Positions 22,017 through 34,570 of a stretch of 64,000 nt of DNA are shown here, piece by piece. The DNA lies in assembly GCA_017311315.1 (NCBI GenBank), contig CM029617.1, positions 6,647,820-6,711,819 on the forward strand, read 5' to 3'. This stretch comes from Dendrocalamus latiflorus. Taxonomy: Eukaryota > Streptophyta > Magnoliopsida > Poales > Poaceae. The stretch's first letter is position 1. Each line of letters opens with the position of its first letter. The notes below the pieces were generated by a model, which was given only the letters and a program-made list of their open reading frames with translations, had not been told where the DNA came from and did not search any database. The translations under genes and the position numbers were made by a program.

Positions 22017-22560
22017 TGACGGTACTCGGAGCTTGTGTGTCCACAGTGGAATAGTCCTTGGTTGTAGCTTTCATCGTCATTATTCTGTGCATCTGCTGTT
22101 GTGCTAAGGTACCGTGGGTCAGCGGGGCTTGCTTATTCCTCTGTTTACGCCACGGCAACCATGGCCGGAGCTGGAGCTGGAGGTCGTCACGGCGCCGGCG
22201 AGAGATTGTTCTGCTATTTCCCGCCGTGCTGTCGAAGAAGTGCCGCGCCAGGCCGCGTTGCACGGCGACGTACTACTTGGCTCGGCAGCCCGTACGTGCC
22301 ACATTCCTCAGCTGGTTGATGATGAACTGTTGCTGTACCAACACTTCAACACACATCTTAATTACCCGAGCGTGCCCCTAATATCACTACATTTGTTACT
22401 GTTCAAAATCCAACTCTTATTTACCTTTTCCAGAAGAAAAAAGGTTTTAGCTCAAGTTGTGGAAGCATGGATGTTTGGTAATTGGACTTGACAGGAACCT
22501 TGCCCAGCACCAATAACAGCAGGCCCATTGGAGATTGCTCTTTTTCAGGTCCGTAAAAAC
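22017..22560. other. Intergenic, no supported gene
   Basis: A GC-rich patch at 22150-22320 has open frames in all three + frames (for example an Ala/Gly/Arg-rich one of about 50 codons from 22161). None has recognisable motifs or splice context. The rest is AT-rich. Confidence 0.35.
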
Positions 22561-23520
22561 ACCACCGGACCTTTTTCGGAAAGGAAATTCGGACCTTTTT
22601 TAGGTTGGGAAGGAATTCGGAAAAAAGAAAATGGAGAGAGAATATAGTGGCTCACAATTGGGGTCGGGAATATTCTAGAATCTTTCTTTTTCTTGGATTT
22701 TTGAGAATTATCATAGTCTGACATGTGGGCCCACGGTCAATAGACTGAGTCCACGGACTGAGGTTTGGGTTCACGGTGAGTTGGGTCTACGGAACAAGAA
22801 CATGACACGTGGGGTCAACATGTTAGTAGTTTGGTGCGCGGTAGACTGGGTAAATGGTGGACTGATCTAGAGTTAGGGTTCGATTGTGCCACGCGGGCAC
22901 TAGCGTGGCGATGACAAGGCAACAGCGTCTGAGGTAGTGCTGGTATGGCTGCGACGTGGCTGTTGACTCGGCAGTGGCGCAAAAAACCCGAGGGTTAAGG
23001 ACAAGTGACAGTGTAGCTCCAATGACGGTAAGCGACGTGGTTCTAGGCAACGTGAAGCAGCAGATCTAGGAGAGGAGCTAACGAAGGCGACTCGCGGCGG
23101 CAGTGCTACGAACTGGTAGAGATTGCAGAGGAGTGATGAAGGCAGTACGGGAAGACGCACATGTCGCCCGGGAGGAGCAAGGGATTGTGGCGGGGAGCAA
23201 CCGAGTCAACAGCGTGTGCGAGGGATGCGGCAGATGATGCCAGTAGAGGTATGGCAGGAATTGAATACACGGGACGAGGTGGCAAGACTTGGAGAGGAGG
23301 CGCGGTGTGAATGGGGAAGGAGGTTGCGGCGGCTTTGGCCGGCCAGCATAGGGAGGAAGCGAAGAGGGAGAAGGCGCTGGCCGAAGAGGAAAAAGGGGCG
23401 GCCGAAAAGGGAAAAGCGGAATTTCAAGGAGAGTTGTCAAATTGGGGAAGAAATCGAATTCAAACAAAATTCGAGAAAGTAAAAAAAATGCAAATTTTCA
23501 GGTTGTTTCACGGTGGATCC
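22560..23520. mobile_element. LTR-like GC-rich to AT-rich fragment
   Basis: A GC-rich, repetitive block passes at 23420 into an AT-rich tail (CAAATTGGGGAAGAAATCGAATTC...TTTTCAGGTTGTTT). The same layout and tail occur at about 41725-41810 (CAAATTGGGAAGAAAAACCAAATTC...TTTTTGGGTTGTTT). I take both as fragments of related LTR-type elements. The overlapping open frames on both strands are not supported as genes. Confidence 0.4.
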
Positions 23521-24453
23521 ATCCGCTAGCTTTTGGCTCCGGCTGGCGTCGAAAGCCCTCGTTTCGCCGGCGGCGGCAGTGCCCGGCAAGCGAGAACGTG
23601 AGCAAAGCAACCTTCCTTGTCTTCCCATGCTAACTGGATACGCGCAATTCGGCACTGTAAATCTCCGGGCCGTCATGGGCATCTCACAGGTTGGCGCATG
23701 GTCCGTCTAATGGGGAAAGGTAACCCAGCCTTTCTAGCATGCCGCTGACGCTTACCTGAGAGCTAAACGGAACATGCGTCCATGCAAGCCGGTAAAACCG
23801 CATGAAGAAGCGAACAGCGGCTCCCGACAGCATTCTTGCATGACTAAATAAATATTCATGAACAAAATGCAAAGCACATTAGTGTATGCATGAGCATGAC
23901 TATAAGGCAAAAACTGGATGCGCTGGCTCGTAGGCGAATGCAACTGCCATTATATGTAGTGAAGCTAGCTATATGCCTATATATATGGTCCTAAGTAAAC
24001 GTCTTGTTTTTTTTCGACGAGGAAGCTAAGGACACATCTTGTTCTGGTGATAAGGCAGTAATACCCTTTCGCCGTTTCCTTTTTAAAAAAAAAATCAGGC
24101 CAGTAGAGTTCATTCAGAACTAATATGTTGTTGTGGAGTAAAACAAATAAACGTAATATTCATACTGATGGAGGCGATAGTGCTGGTGATAGAGGCCGGC
24201 GGTGTGCCGTTCAAGCTGTCGAAACGGCTTGACATCAACAAGGCGACCCGCGGTCTACTTCATCGACAGAGCATAGATTCAACATAGATATGCGTCTATC
24301 GCAAGCAGAGGCGGCCCGGCAGATGAATTCGAGTAGTACGGATACATCATTGTTTGCTGACTGGTGGATGAAAGCAAATCGCCGAGACAGAGCAACTAGT
24401 TGGACCAACCTCTTGCTAAAAAGAAAGAAGGATCCTAGTAGACTTGTTTTCAA
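23521..24453. other. Intergenic, no gene seen
   Basis: Mixed-composition DNA without splice-supported reading frames or recognisable domains. Confidence 0.35.
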
Positions 24454-24922
24454 TGTTAGGAATAGTTCTATATGAATTGTGGGAAACGAGAAAGCACAAT
24501 TTATAAGTGTGAGAGGGTCTTCACCCATCAGACTAATCTTTTGGGGGGAGAAGGCCTAATACCACTTGTAAGGTTATTGTTCTATTGCTCCGTGGGCTTA
24601 GTTGTGTTCAATCCATTTAGACCTGTGGCCCAAAAGGTAAACCCGATTGGACCTAGGCATGCGGCCAAGGTCTAAAATCTAATAATTGGTATCAGAGCAC
24701 AGGCGTCACATGGATTGTGAGAAAGAAGAAAGCACAACCTATAAGTGTGAGGGGGCCTCCACCCATCGGACTAGTCTTTTCGGAGGAGAAAGCCCAATAC
24801 CACTTATAAGGTTGTTGTTCTGTTGCTTCGTGGGCTTAGTTGTATGTAGCCCATTTAGACCTGTGGCCCAGGAGATAAACTCGATTGGACCTAGACATAC
24901 GGCCATGGTCCAAAATCTAACA
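24454..24922 (+). mobile_element. Minimal LTR element: LTR, PBS, partial second LTR
   Basis: A complete LTR-like unit (24454-24684, TGTTAGGAATAG...CTAATA, 231 bp) is followed after 2 bp by TGGTATCAGAGC (24687-24698), the standard plant primer-binding site complementary to initiator tRNA-Met. After it comes a second, 5'-trimmed copy of the LTR (about 24706-24922) ending CTAACA. The flanks are TTCAA (24449-24453) and TCCAA (24923-24927), a 4/5 match to a 5-bp target duplication. There is essentially no internal domain. It is TRIM/SMART-like or a deletion derivative of a Copia element. Short frames inside are not genes. Confidence 0.75.
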
Positions 24923-25391
24923 TCCAATCATTCCGTTGTATCTCGCAGTGCTTCGGTTCCTATCTTTTTTTTTTTTTGTCAGAGGCCCTGGATGTTTTAT
25001 ACTCGCTGCATTCTGGAAATTGATCCATTATTTAGTCCAAAAAAACATTGTGAGCTATGGCGATGGATTGACGGCAAGATCTCCTGAATCTCCAGCTGTG
25101 GTTTTGATCCAGCCGAATTGAGTTACCCCGGTTTAGTTGTTGTTGTGGTATTTCATCAAGGCTGTAGACAAGATATGACATGCAAGAATCTATATTTCTA
25201 CGGGAGCATTCATGCTTATATCTATTTGAATATGAAGAGGTATTTATATTATTATTTTTTCAAATTTGGAGTCGCTGTGATTTACCGCCGTTTGAGAAAG
25301 GTTGCAACATGTTTGGCTGCATACGTTCCAGGTGCGTTTCCTTCTAATAGAGGGAAAAGCATTTCAGAGCTTGTATTTGATCGCTATATAA

Positions 25392-25620
25392 TAGGGGTGC
25401 AAACAGAGCGGATATTTCCCGACCGACTGACCGTCCGTTTTAATTCGGATAGAATTCGGAGCATATTTTCGGATATCCGAAGGTTTTGTTGGATACAAAT
25501 ACGGATTCAAATATTTTTTTGTTGGATTCGGATTCGGAAAAGACAGTATCCGATGGATACGGAATTATCCGAATATTTTCTCGGATAGTTACCGGATAAT
25601 AATCCGGTAACTATCCGGAA
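25392..25620 (+). mobile_element. Orphan hAT end with ATCCG subterminal repeats
   Basis: TAGGGGTGCAAAC at 25392-25404 is a typical hAT (Ac-like) terminus. The next 200 bp is dense in GGATA/TATCCG words (for example 25440-25610), as expected for subterminal transposase-binding repeats. No matching inverted end was found downstream. From 25620 a GC-rich block with promoter- or leader-like composition (CCCTAGCGACCGAGCGG) follows, up to about 25990. Confidence 0.55.
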
Positions 25621-25989
25621 ACGTCCACGGCCCGGTGGCCCACCATACATTGCGGAATCGCCGGCCCAATCCGAGCGACCCACTGGCGAGCGGCGACGCG
25701 TCGAGCGCCCGAGCCGCACTAACCCTAGCGACCGAGCGGCGGCCAAAAAAATCCAGATCGCATCGAGCGGCTTCGTCTCCTCCTTCGCCGCAGATTCGCG
25801 TCCTCCACTCCACTAGTCCACCGCCGTCCGACCGTCTCTCCTCCCCCCAGATTCGCGCCGGCCGCCTCTCCTCCCCCTAGATCCGCGTCGACCGCCTCTC
25901 CGCTCTCGCAGACTGGCGCCGCCGCCACCTGCCTCTCCGAGTCTCCGTCCCTACAGACTGACGCCGCCGCCGGCCAGCCTCTCCGAGTA

Positions 25990-27840
25990 TCTAATTGTAA
26001 TCTTAGCTTGTCTGCATGTACGCCATTTGCTTGTTAAGTCGAGTGGCGTCAAGATCACGGGCTGGACACTTGAGTTAAAGCTTCCAAGGCTTTTTCTTCT
26101 TCTTCTGGAGACGGGAGCTTTTCCGATCATCTCCAGCCCAGATCACTGTCTAGGCCGGGCCGGGCCTCATGCATTTGACATTAGCCCAGGCCACGATTTA
26201 CAGCCCATAATAGCGGAAACCGGGACGCTCACGTCACTTGTGCAGAATTGTGCGACGCGGGACGGCCGCAGCGCGGAACACACGAGTCGGAGGAGGCGGG
26301 CGTAGCGGGCCGGCTCGCGCTTGCTTGGTGCGTTTGGCAAATAGCGACGGTTCGACGAACCAAAGGCAGCCGCTCCGGCGCTTCCTATGCTCGCTCTCAC
26401 ACCAGTCACACCCGCCGGCCACCGTGCTGTTTCTTCTGCTCTGATTCTGCCGCCACGAAAACTGTCCTGTCTCCTCTCAGAAAAGAAAAAAAGAAGAAGA
26501 GGCAAAGGTGACAGCCGTGTTGTCAGTTTCCAACCAAAGTTTCCTCCACGAGCACCGCACGTCTTAGTAAAAAACAAAGATTTCGAAAACAAACACGCTA
26601 CAAGGGTTGTTAGCTTTTCAGAGAGAAGTCCAAAAAAGCCACATTTAATACCCGTCTTAAAATCCGTAATGACAGCTTTACGCTAAAGGTCAAGCCATTC
26701 CAACGTGTACCTTATTCTTTTATGTTTTTGCTTTTGACTTTTTTTACTTCTTTAAAAGTTAAAATAGACGACGCGGTTTTTAAAACGGATTGTTTAAACG
26801 GTTTTTTGGATCCAAAACTATATGTGTTGTTCGCGTCAGCGTCTCCTCCATCCACTACTATTTCGAAAAACACAAATAAAAACCATCAATTATAGCCAAA
26901 AGTTATTATCCGTAGCCTAGAAGAATATGACCATAGTAGATCTCTAGATCACGTGAAAAAACCCACAAAAGATACTTCACGTTCTTGGAATCAAGATAGA
27001 GCACTAAGGGAAGATTACTTTGTAAAAAAATAGCACTAAGCAAAGACCAGCCACGAAAACGACCACACAGCCAAACATGCACACGTGGCACATCGCCACG
27101 CGCACCTGACCCTAAGCAGCTCCTAATCATCCACTAAGCACACGGCCAGAAAGGCTAGTGGTCTCTTTCCCCTGCCCAAACATACCTAAAAATGTATTAA
27201 TCTAACCAGACGGCAGAACAGGCGGAGATCTCCGGTGATCGCAGCCAAATCCTCCCAAAGCAAAGCCGAAATCAACGTCTCCACCGAGATAAGCAAAGTA
27301 TATGCTGCTATCCCATCTTTTCAGCCTTTTAGTTAGAGGTCACCAAGGCTAATCCAAAACTCCATCGAAAAGACGGTGCGCCTATTCCTTTTAGCTGAAG
27401 CTTAGCTTTTAGTTGTAATTTATGGTTTTAGACTGTTCGTATTAGAGATTACAGATTAACAGAAACTCACGTGTAATTTTTGCTGATATAAATAGAATCG
27501 ATAGAGTATGTATTATAATTAACTAGTAGATTCTATCTTAGAAAGATAACAAGTTTAAAAGTTAGTTAGCATTGTGCCGCATGGGCCGCCCAGTGGCAGT
27601 GCCGCGCGCGGAGCTGATGCGCTCGGTGGGCGATGAGTCACACGCGACCACGAGCGAATTCTTGCCGGGATAAGCAGACCGGACGCTTCCCTCAACTTGG
27701 CAACGGCATCGAAACGTCAAGTGAAGGGTGGCGTTCTTCTCTCTCTCTTTCTCTTTCGCCCTCCTTTTATTTTGGTCGTTGGGTAATCATGCATGAAAAA
27801 TACTACTCCCCCAAGAAAAGATAAGCTGGATACATGATAT
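25990..27840. other. Intergenic, no supported gene
   Basis: A GC-rich patch at 26220-26470 and AT-rich surroundings. Several overlapping short frames exist on both strands without domain or splice support. An AT-rich, possibly MITE-derived stretch lies near 27380-27560. Confidence 0.35.
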
Positions 27841-27849
27841 GCGTGCGCA

Positions 27850-28050
27850 GGTGTGTCTGGACCAGGGTTCATACTGGCAATCCTGAAATTTTACTGTGGG
27901 TCCGGCTAGACCGGCAAATCCGATTTTTGGAATTTTTAGGCTAAAAAATTCGATTGAAATTTAAAATTTAAATGAAAATCGGTCAAATATCGCCGAAAAT
28001 CGGTTGAGAAAATGGGTAAAATTTCAGCCGATATTCTCAGGCACACTCAT
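27850..28050. repeat. Dispersed repeat (GAAAATCGGT family), copy 1
   Basis: Shares text such as AATATCGCCGAAAATCGGTTGA and nearby AT-rich words with 31960-32065 and, more loosely, with 33030-33160. It is non-coding. It is probably a fragment of one transposon family present three times here. Confidence 0.5.
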
Positions 28051-29384
28051 ACAATCCATGTAGAGCAAAAGCATACAGATGCAGTGGGCAAAGCATTCGG
28101 ATTTCGGTGAGCAAAGCAGAAATTAATGGTCCAAATGTCCATAGGCACATGTATGTATATAGAGAGAAAAGCATTAGTCCAAAGTCTGATACTTCCATCT
28201 AGCTTAAGGTAAGCGTTGATTTTCCAAGTATCTTTTGTGCATCCTGTCTCCTGAAAATAATAGAAGTACTCAGGGATTTCAAAATACTTACATAGGCACA
28301 TCCTATTGCAGAGTTAAAAATAGCATCAGCATACTTCAAAGCAATTTGTAGTACCGTATGGCGCTATCAGAGAGGGGGTGAATGATCGCCTCTACTTCTT
28401 TTGCGCCGCTCAATCTCTTCGTGATCGACAATGAAAACAACCGCTCGAACGATTCCTCGTCGCACCGCTTCACTTGCAGTCGTCGACAACGAAAACCTCT
28501 GTACGTGATCGAACTCACTCGCAGAACTCAACCGCTTGGAAACCTTCGACCGCTCGAACGCTTTCGCTCAAACGATTACCAGCCAAAGACAACTATGTGC
28601 TCGATCGCACTCGAACGAGATCTGTTAGCAAGCCATCGAAGACGCAAGAAGAACCATGCTCAGAAAAAACATGCTGCCGATCAACTTCTTTTGGAATAGA
28701 TTTGATCTATTATTTCTGCAACAAGTTTTTGTCTACAAAGTACCCTCACAGCACCCCTAAAAACTTCCTCACGAAAGCCCTAAAGACCAGTACGTTAGCA
28801 TAAGCCTCTCACTGCTTTTATATACTAACATTCCAATCGTGTCCGATTCAAACACAAACGTAGCACCTAATCTCTTTCTCAAATCAAGGGACCTGAAACC
28901 CTTTCCTAACACGGGTTTTATTCAAACTCTTCCTATTCCAGCCCATGGACTCTATCCGTAACATTCACGACTCAACACACGATGAAACCTCTAGAATATC
29001 CCCTCCCATAGCTCCGTCTCGCTTCACAATCCTAAATCTCCACATGCACCAGCATTAGCCCAACCATCTCGCATGACATCCTCAATCGTCTGGAACTCAG
29101 ATCTCCCTATCCTAGTCCCGGTAATCCTCATCACCGATCATGATCGTCTCTACGCTCTCCTGCACATGTAAAGACCAAAAAAATATTTTTCCCAGCACAA
29201 GCTCTTCCCATCTTGACCGTCATCAGTATAACCACTCATAACACTCTTATCCATCCAGAACAAGACCAAAACAATCAACAACCATCAACCCGGTCATACA
29301 CAACCAATGACCTCATCATTATCTAGAAAACAGTCTCAGATTACTGATTACGACTGCCAAAAACTATCGCTTTCTGAAACTCAC
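28051..29384. other. Intergenic, no supported gene; CGAACG-rich patch
   Basis: 28380-28620 has recurring words such as CGCTCGAACG(A/C)TT and TCGAACG. Two overlapping + strand frames cross it, which argues for a repeat and not a gene. The remaining part is low-GC repetitive DNA probably belonging to the retroelement that includes repeat A. Confidence 0.35.
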
Positions 29385-31700
29385 ATGTCACAAAGGACTT
29401 ATGCATGAGCTACAATTATTTTCAAAACACATTCAAAAATTTTAGCATCATGCAGCTGAGAGTGAGCTAGAGCAATAAAGCAATATATCACTTGTTACAT
29501 TCAAGTTACTAGTCGCGACCCCTCTTAATAGTACGGCATCCTATACTAGTAACCCGATCTTCCAACCAAACACCACGATTGGTTAAAGGCTAGGAACACA
29601 TCCTTAGCCCTAACTAGTTATACCTTTGCCTTTCGCATCCACTCGAAGCTTGGCAATATATGATTCAACTCCAAGTTAGGGTCATGACTATTCAACACAA
29701 TTGAAGTCTTTACAATGCTTAAGAGTAATCAATCGCATGAACTCATCTCAAATCATCCATCACCGTGAGACATATCTTGTTCATTCATCTCAATGAAAAT
29801 ATTAGTCCCACAATTCGATTGTCATTAATTACCAAAACATGTCATTAACGCACAATGACGGGTCTGGATTCTTCACTAGGCCAAAGCAACAACCTTAAAA
29901 ACTAAGGAGAAGAAAACTTCAGCAGCAGAGAGGTATGACCGGCTACATAGGTGCGGTCACGGCAGTTTGATCAGAGTAGTCTGACCGGCTGTAAGGACGT
30001 GGTCTAACCGTCGAGTGGTATGACTAAGCTAAGAAGCGATATGACTACTCCCCTATTTTCAAAACAAAAAATCAACTTGAATCCAAACCACTTTTGACGT
30101 AACTCCAAAATTCCATTGCAAATGAGATGAAACTTTGCACATACCTTGATTAGGGTATCAAAAAACTATTCTAACCAAGGATTACTTGAATTCTTGTCAA
30201 AGTTTAGATTTTTCTCAAGAATACATAAAGTTGCACCAAAACTAAGCAAAAAACCACAAACTCAGGATATGATTTGCTCATGAGTAGATGATGGTCAAGA
30301 TGGTTCTAAATGTATTCCCACATGTCATAACAAGCAAAATATCCCAACGTTAGAAGTAAAAACTATGAAATCAAGAAACTTCAAGATTAGACCAAAACCA
30401 AGCAAAACCGAACAACTTCAAAATCCTTTAAGACTTAGCGCCTAGATAGATGTGATTTGATCTTTATGAGTCATCTTCATGATTTATACATCTTTGGCAT
30501 ACAACAAGATCAAGATGGAGAGGGAAGAGATCAAAACCAACAAAAATAAGAGCAAATCAACCGAAACAAGGAGGCACCATGAGAGATGAATAAAGTTGAT
30601 ATATTACTACTTAAGGATAAAGTTTTTATAGCCACTCCACTTGGAAGACAAGAGTGCACACCATAACACACACTCTTCTAACCTTAACCTTAAAACACAA
30701 GGTTAGAGTGCGAGATGGTTGAATAGTTGACTTGTAAGCCTCCATCTCAACCTATTAAATAGATGAGGCAACTAGCACACATCTAAACCTAATGGATGCT
30801 ATTCACTAATACATTTAAGAAAAATTTGTTAAATCCATACAATACGGGTTTTACTCATACACTTAAATTATGCACTCAACCACTTTTCCAAGTGCCACTC
30901 AAGTGCCGCAGTATTGATCCAACACAGTTTTCAGTATTTGAAAAATTACTAAAATACCTTTGCCTTGACTCGGTCTTCATCTTCCACTACTAGCGATCAC
31001 CATGCACAACACGACAACACGAATAGATGCACCAATGGCTTGCCATACATTGGCAAGTCTCTCATATTCTAGTTCCATCAGATCACTCCTCACTTAGATT
31101 GATCAAGCCACTTGGTGCAACCCATCGCTCAAACCTTCCCTTTAATATTTTCCACTTTTCTCGTGTCTTACTTGAGCTCAACCATCTCACTTTGCATCCT
31201 TGACCGTTATAGGAATTGGCTCCTCCACGAGCGTAGCACTAATCCTCACCGTTGACCATAGTTAACTCTAAAGCTTTTATGCATATCTAAAGACAAAGAA
31301 ATTATTTTTGGATACAAGTTCTTCACAACTTGACCTAGTTAGCCAAAACATGCATTATACAACATTAATGCACTGACCAAACATAACTCAAATCACTCAA
31401 AGACCAAATTTTCCAAATCACAAAATCAATTTTCTAGGGCCGGTCTGACTGCCAACCAAAAGCCGGTCAGATCAGTCTCACACAGTGCAAACACCCCTCC
31501 TAGAAAATTGCAATTGGCAACAAAATTGTGGTACTACCGGCCGGCGGTCTAACCACCGTGGTCATACCACCCAACATGGTCTGACTGGCAACACATCAGC
31601 GGTCAAACTAACAACAAGCCAGTGGTCAAATCGGCGGTTAGTCAGCAGTCAGACCGATTGTTCTGACAACAAACCTGAACAAAATGTAAACTTTGCAAAA
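29385..31700. repeat. Dispersed repeat A, copy 2 and flanks
   Basis: 29385-29880 aligns with 3395-3884 across the whole stretch (for example AATAGTACGGCATCCTA at 29527 and 3536, CCCACAATTCGATTGTCATT at 29808 and 3813). Near 29935-30030 and 31438-31670 the CGGTCAGACCG-type palindromic words typical of copy 1 are present again. No coding region is supported. It probably represents non-coding retroelement sequence. Confidence 0.6.
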
Positions 31701-34086
31701 TTAAAATTCCACTCTACAGACCTGGTAATGGTTCATCACAATAATATTATAGATCTTCTCACATGGTTCTTCAGCACCTATGTTAATTAGGTTCACCTAA
31801 ACCACAAAGAGACGGAATGCTACGCAGCTTGAAAATCGACAATCATCCTATGGACTTCCAAAATTTCTACATCATAACTCATAAGCAAGGTTCACATTAC
31901 TAGTACTAAAATTTTATTGGAGGGATCTAGTTAGATCATCAAATCTGTTTTTTTAGATTTTTTAAAGAATTTTTGGGCCTAAAAGTTCAATTAAAATTTA
32001 AACATTAAATGAAATCGACCGAATATCGCCGAAAATCGATTGAAAAAATGGTAAAATTTTGGCAGTTCAAATTCAGAGAGTTAACGAAGTTATCCTACAA
32101 TGGAGAACTACAATTTATGGACAAAACTGTACACTAACCGAATACATGGTAAAATTCAAATATTGTAACTAAAAATGGTGTTCTTGTATAAATGAAACAT
32201 ATCGATAGTCTACTCTAGTAAAGGCTAGAAAGATCCTTCGTTTTCTTTGCTGCTGCCTTTCCTCATCTACAAACATCGTCGTCGTCCGTCGTGATCTCAC
32301 CTTCTTTTTTAAAAGTGAATGACAAGTCACTTTTCATAAAATTAATTGAATGGACATATTGATATATTCTAGACAGTACACAAAAACACTCACCTACGAA
32401 TCATCAATTGCTAGTTGCAACTACCAGTACCAATTACTAATTTCTAGATTTGTACATAAAAAATCATCAATTGCTACTACCAATTACTAATTGCTAGATT
32501 ACTACCAATTATTAATTGCTAGTTTGCTACTATCATTGCTACATTTGTACATAAAAAATAGCAATCAAGCAATATCATATCCATACTCCAATACTCCATA
32601 CCTCTTGTCGTTGCCGATCCTCTTGAACTAGTTGGACTAATGCTAGCACTGCCTCCATCTTGGCCTATCCCCCCGCCGCCCAAGCCGTCGTCGTGGCCTT
32701 TCTCAAGCCGGCCCGGCTGCCATCCTCGCGCCTCCCACCGCTTTCTTGGCCGCTAGCCACTGCTCTTCCGTTGCCATCCTCCATGCGCGCTGCGCATGTG
32801 TGAGCCACGAACATAGCAGACATGCCATCGTAGATCAGGCAGGGCAGAGCAGAGGGGAGGGACTGAAGCACATGGGCAGAGAGGAGGGGAAGGCGAAGCA
32901 AAGGAGAGCACCGGAGTAGAGCGGAGGCTAGAGGCACAATCGCAAACGCAGCCATCACCATAACTTCACAGTGCCAAGTCTGCCGACTGCCGAGTACCTA
33001 CCGACTGTCAGCTAGGGCAAAAGAATTAGGAGGACGAACGGGCCAGTTTGGTCGGATTTTGATTTAAATTTGGCCAAAATATTTGGATCCGGTATATAAA
33101 CCAACCGGATGGTGCCGGTAAATCCGAAAATCGATGAAAACGGACGGGTAAAATTTTCAACATCTACGTATTTTATTCGTGCCCATAGCAAAACTCACAC
33201 CAAGAATGTTGCCACATGTATGTCATTTCACCGCATAGCTAGCGAGATGTTGGTAGACGGAGACTGCTGTTCCAAAGAGAAATACGAAGGCTGTTCGTCA
33301 CCGGGGAGGCAAGCAAGCGAATCAGCAGGACACGCATGTGTGTAGCTCGTTCCTTGTCCCAGAGATCAGGTGCGATCGATCCTTTGTTGTTGTTGATGAA
33401 CAGGGCATGCATGCGAGTGTGGCTAGCCTGGTTAGGACTTAGGATGGAGGAACTGATGCCTAGGGTTAGGATGAGATCCTACCCAATAATTGAGATGCCT
33501 ATTCGAGTTCCGTAGCCAACTTGGATTTCATGGAAGGCGCATGGTGCGAAAACGACGGCGACTACGCCGACGCAGTGTTAGCACAGACACCTCCAGAAGC
33601 ATCACTGCGTTGATTCCAAAGCCTGTACGGTCGGTAGGCTGTTCGACAGCTCTGCACGAAAGTAAAAGGCTTGATCGCTTCACATCACAAGACATGACCT
33701 TGATTGCATGACCAAAACGTTTGACAGCCGAGGCATCTCCATTGGTGAATTAGGGTTGTTTTTGTGGCCTGTGTTGGCACTGCCGTCGTTTTCCCTTCTT
33801 GTTTCCTGAAATCGGCACTTTCAACGTGGCTTGAAAACGTTGTTCCATTTTGTATATATGAACAGACCGACGGTGACACGAGCATCTTATTTTGGTTTCC
33901 TGATGGAGATGATGATGTGTTGCATCTAGGGTAAGCCAGATGGGACCATTTTGTTTTTGTTAAGCTTTAGCTTGTTCTAGCCAGTTCTCTGTAGAAAATT
34001 GCTTAAATAAAATGTTGATGCTTGGTAGCTAGGAATTGAGGCTACATGTTATAATCTCTAGTGCAATTTTAGTAGCAATGGATCCT
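31701..34086. other. Repeat-rich intergenic, no supported gene
   Basis: 31960-32065 and 33030-33160 carry the GAAAATCGGT-family repeat. 32400-32570 is a degenerate array of CAATTACTAATTGCTAG-like words. A minus-strand frame at 32665-32961 is Ala/Arg/Ser-rich without motifs. I see no gene. Confidence 0.4.
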
Positions 34087-34089
34087 TAA

Positions 34090-34197
34090 GGGCCTGTTTG
34101 GAACAGAGGAATTTCACAGGAATTTTGCAGGAATTTTGCAGGAAACAGTTCAATTCCCGCAGGAATCGGGAAAAATTCCCGCATTCCAAACAGGGCC
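34090..34197. mobile_element. Tourist-like MITE, 108 bp
   Basis: Inverted ends GGGCCTGTTTGGAA and TTCCAAACAGGGCC, with TAA duplications at 34087-34089 and 34198-34200. Internal TTGCAGGAATTTTGCAGGAA is a short tandem repeat. The TAA site and GGGCCTGTTTGG end point to PIF/Harbinger (Tourist). Confidence 0.8.
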
Positions 34198-34307
34198 TAA
34201 GAAATAAATTAGTATGATGTGTTTAACCCTCTCCTGACAAGGAAAACCTAGGTCAGAAGCTATGCACTCCAGCGCGCCCACCACTGGGAACCATGCCAGC
34301 CCATAAT

Positions 34308-34550
34308 GGGCCTGTTCTTTTACTCCGAAACTGGCAGATTTTGGCTTTTGCTACAGTACCTAACTTTCAAACGGAGTATTTTATCAAGATGGGGTCTACA
34401 AGTTAAACGATCTACACGTTAAAAACCCAACATCTGTACCAGCCAAAATCACAAGTGAGTATCTGTCTCTCCGTAATCTGTACCGTAAATAGCCAAAATT
34501 CAAAAATTTCAGCCAAAAGCCATAAGCTGCAGCCGTTGCCAAACAGGCCC
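34308..34550. mobile_element. MITE (family E), copy 1
   Basis: 243 bp with inverted ends GGGCCTGTTC and AAACAGGCCC, flanked by AAT on both sides (34305-34307 and 34551-34553). The 243-bp copy at 42014-42256 shares the internal text (TACCTAACTTTCAAACGGAG). Confidence 0.75.
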
Positions 34551-34570
34551 AATCTCTCGCGTAATATATA

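Noticed and set aside
22158..22320. Small GC-rich frame with a CFYFPPCC-like motif
   Set aside because: Too short, several frames open, no conserved pattern that I recognise.
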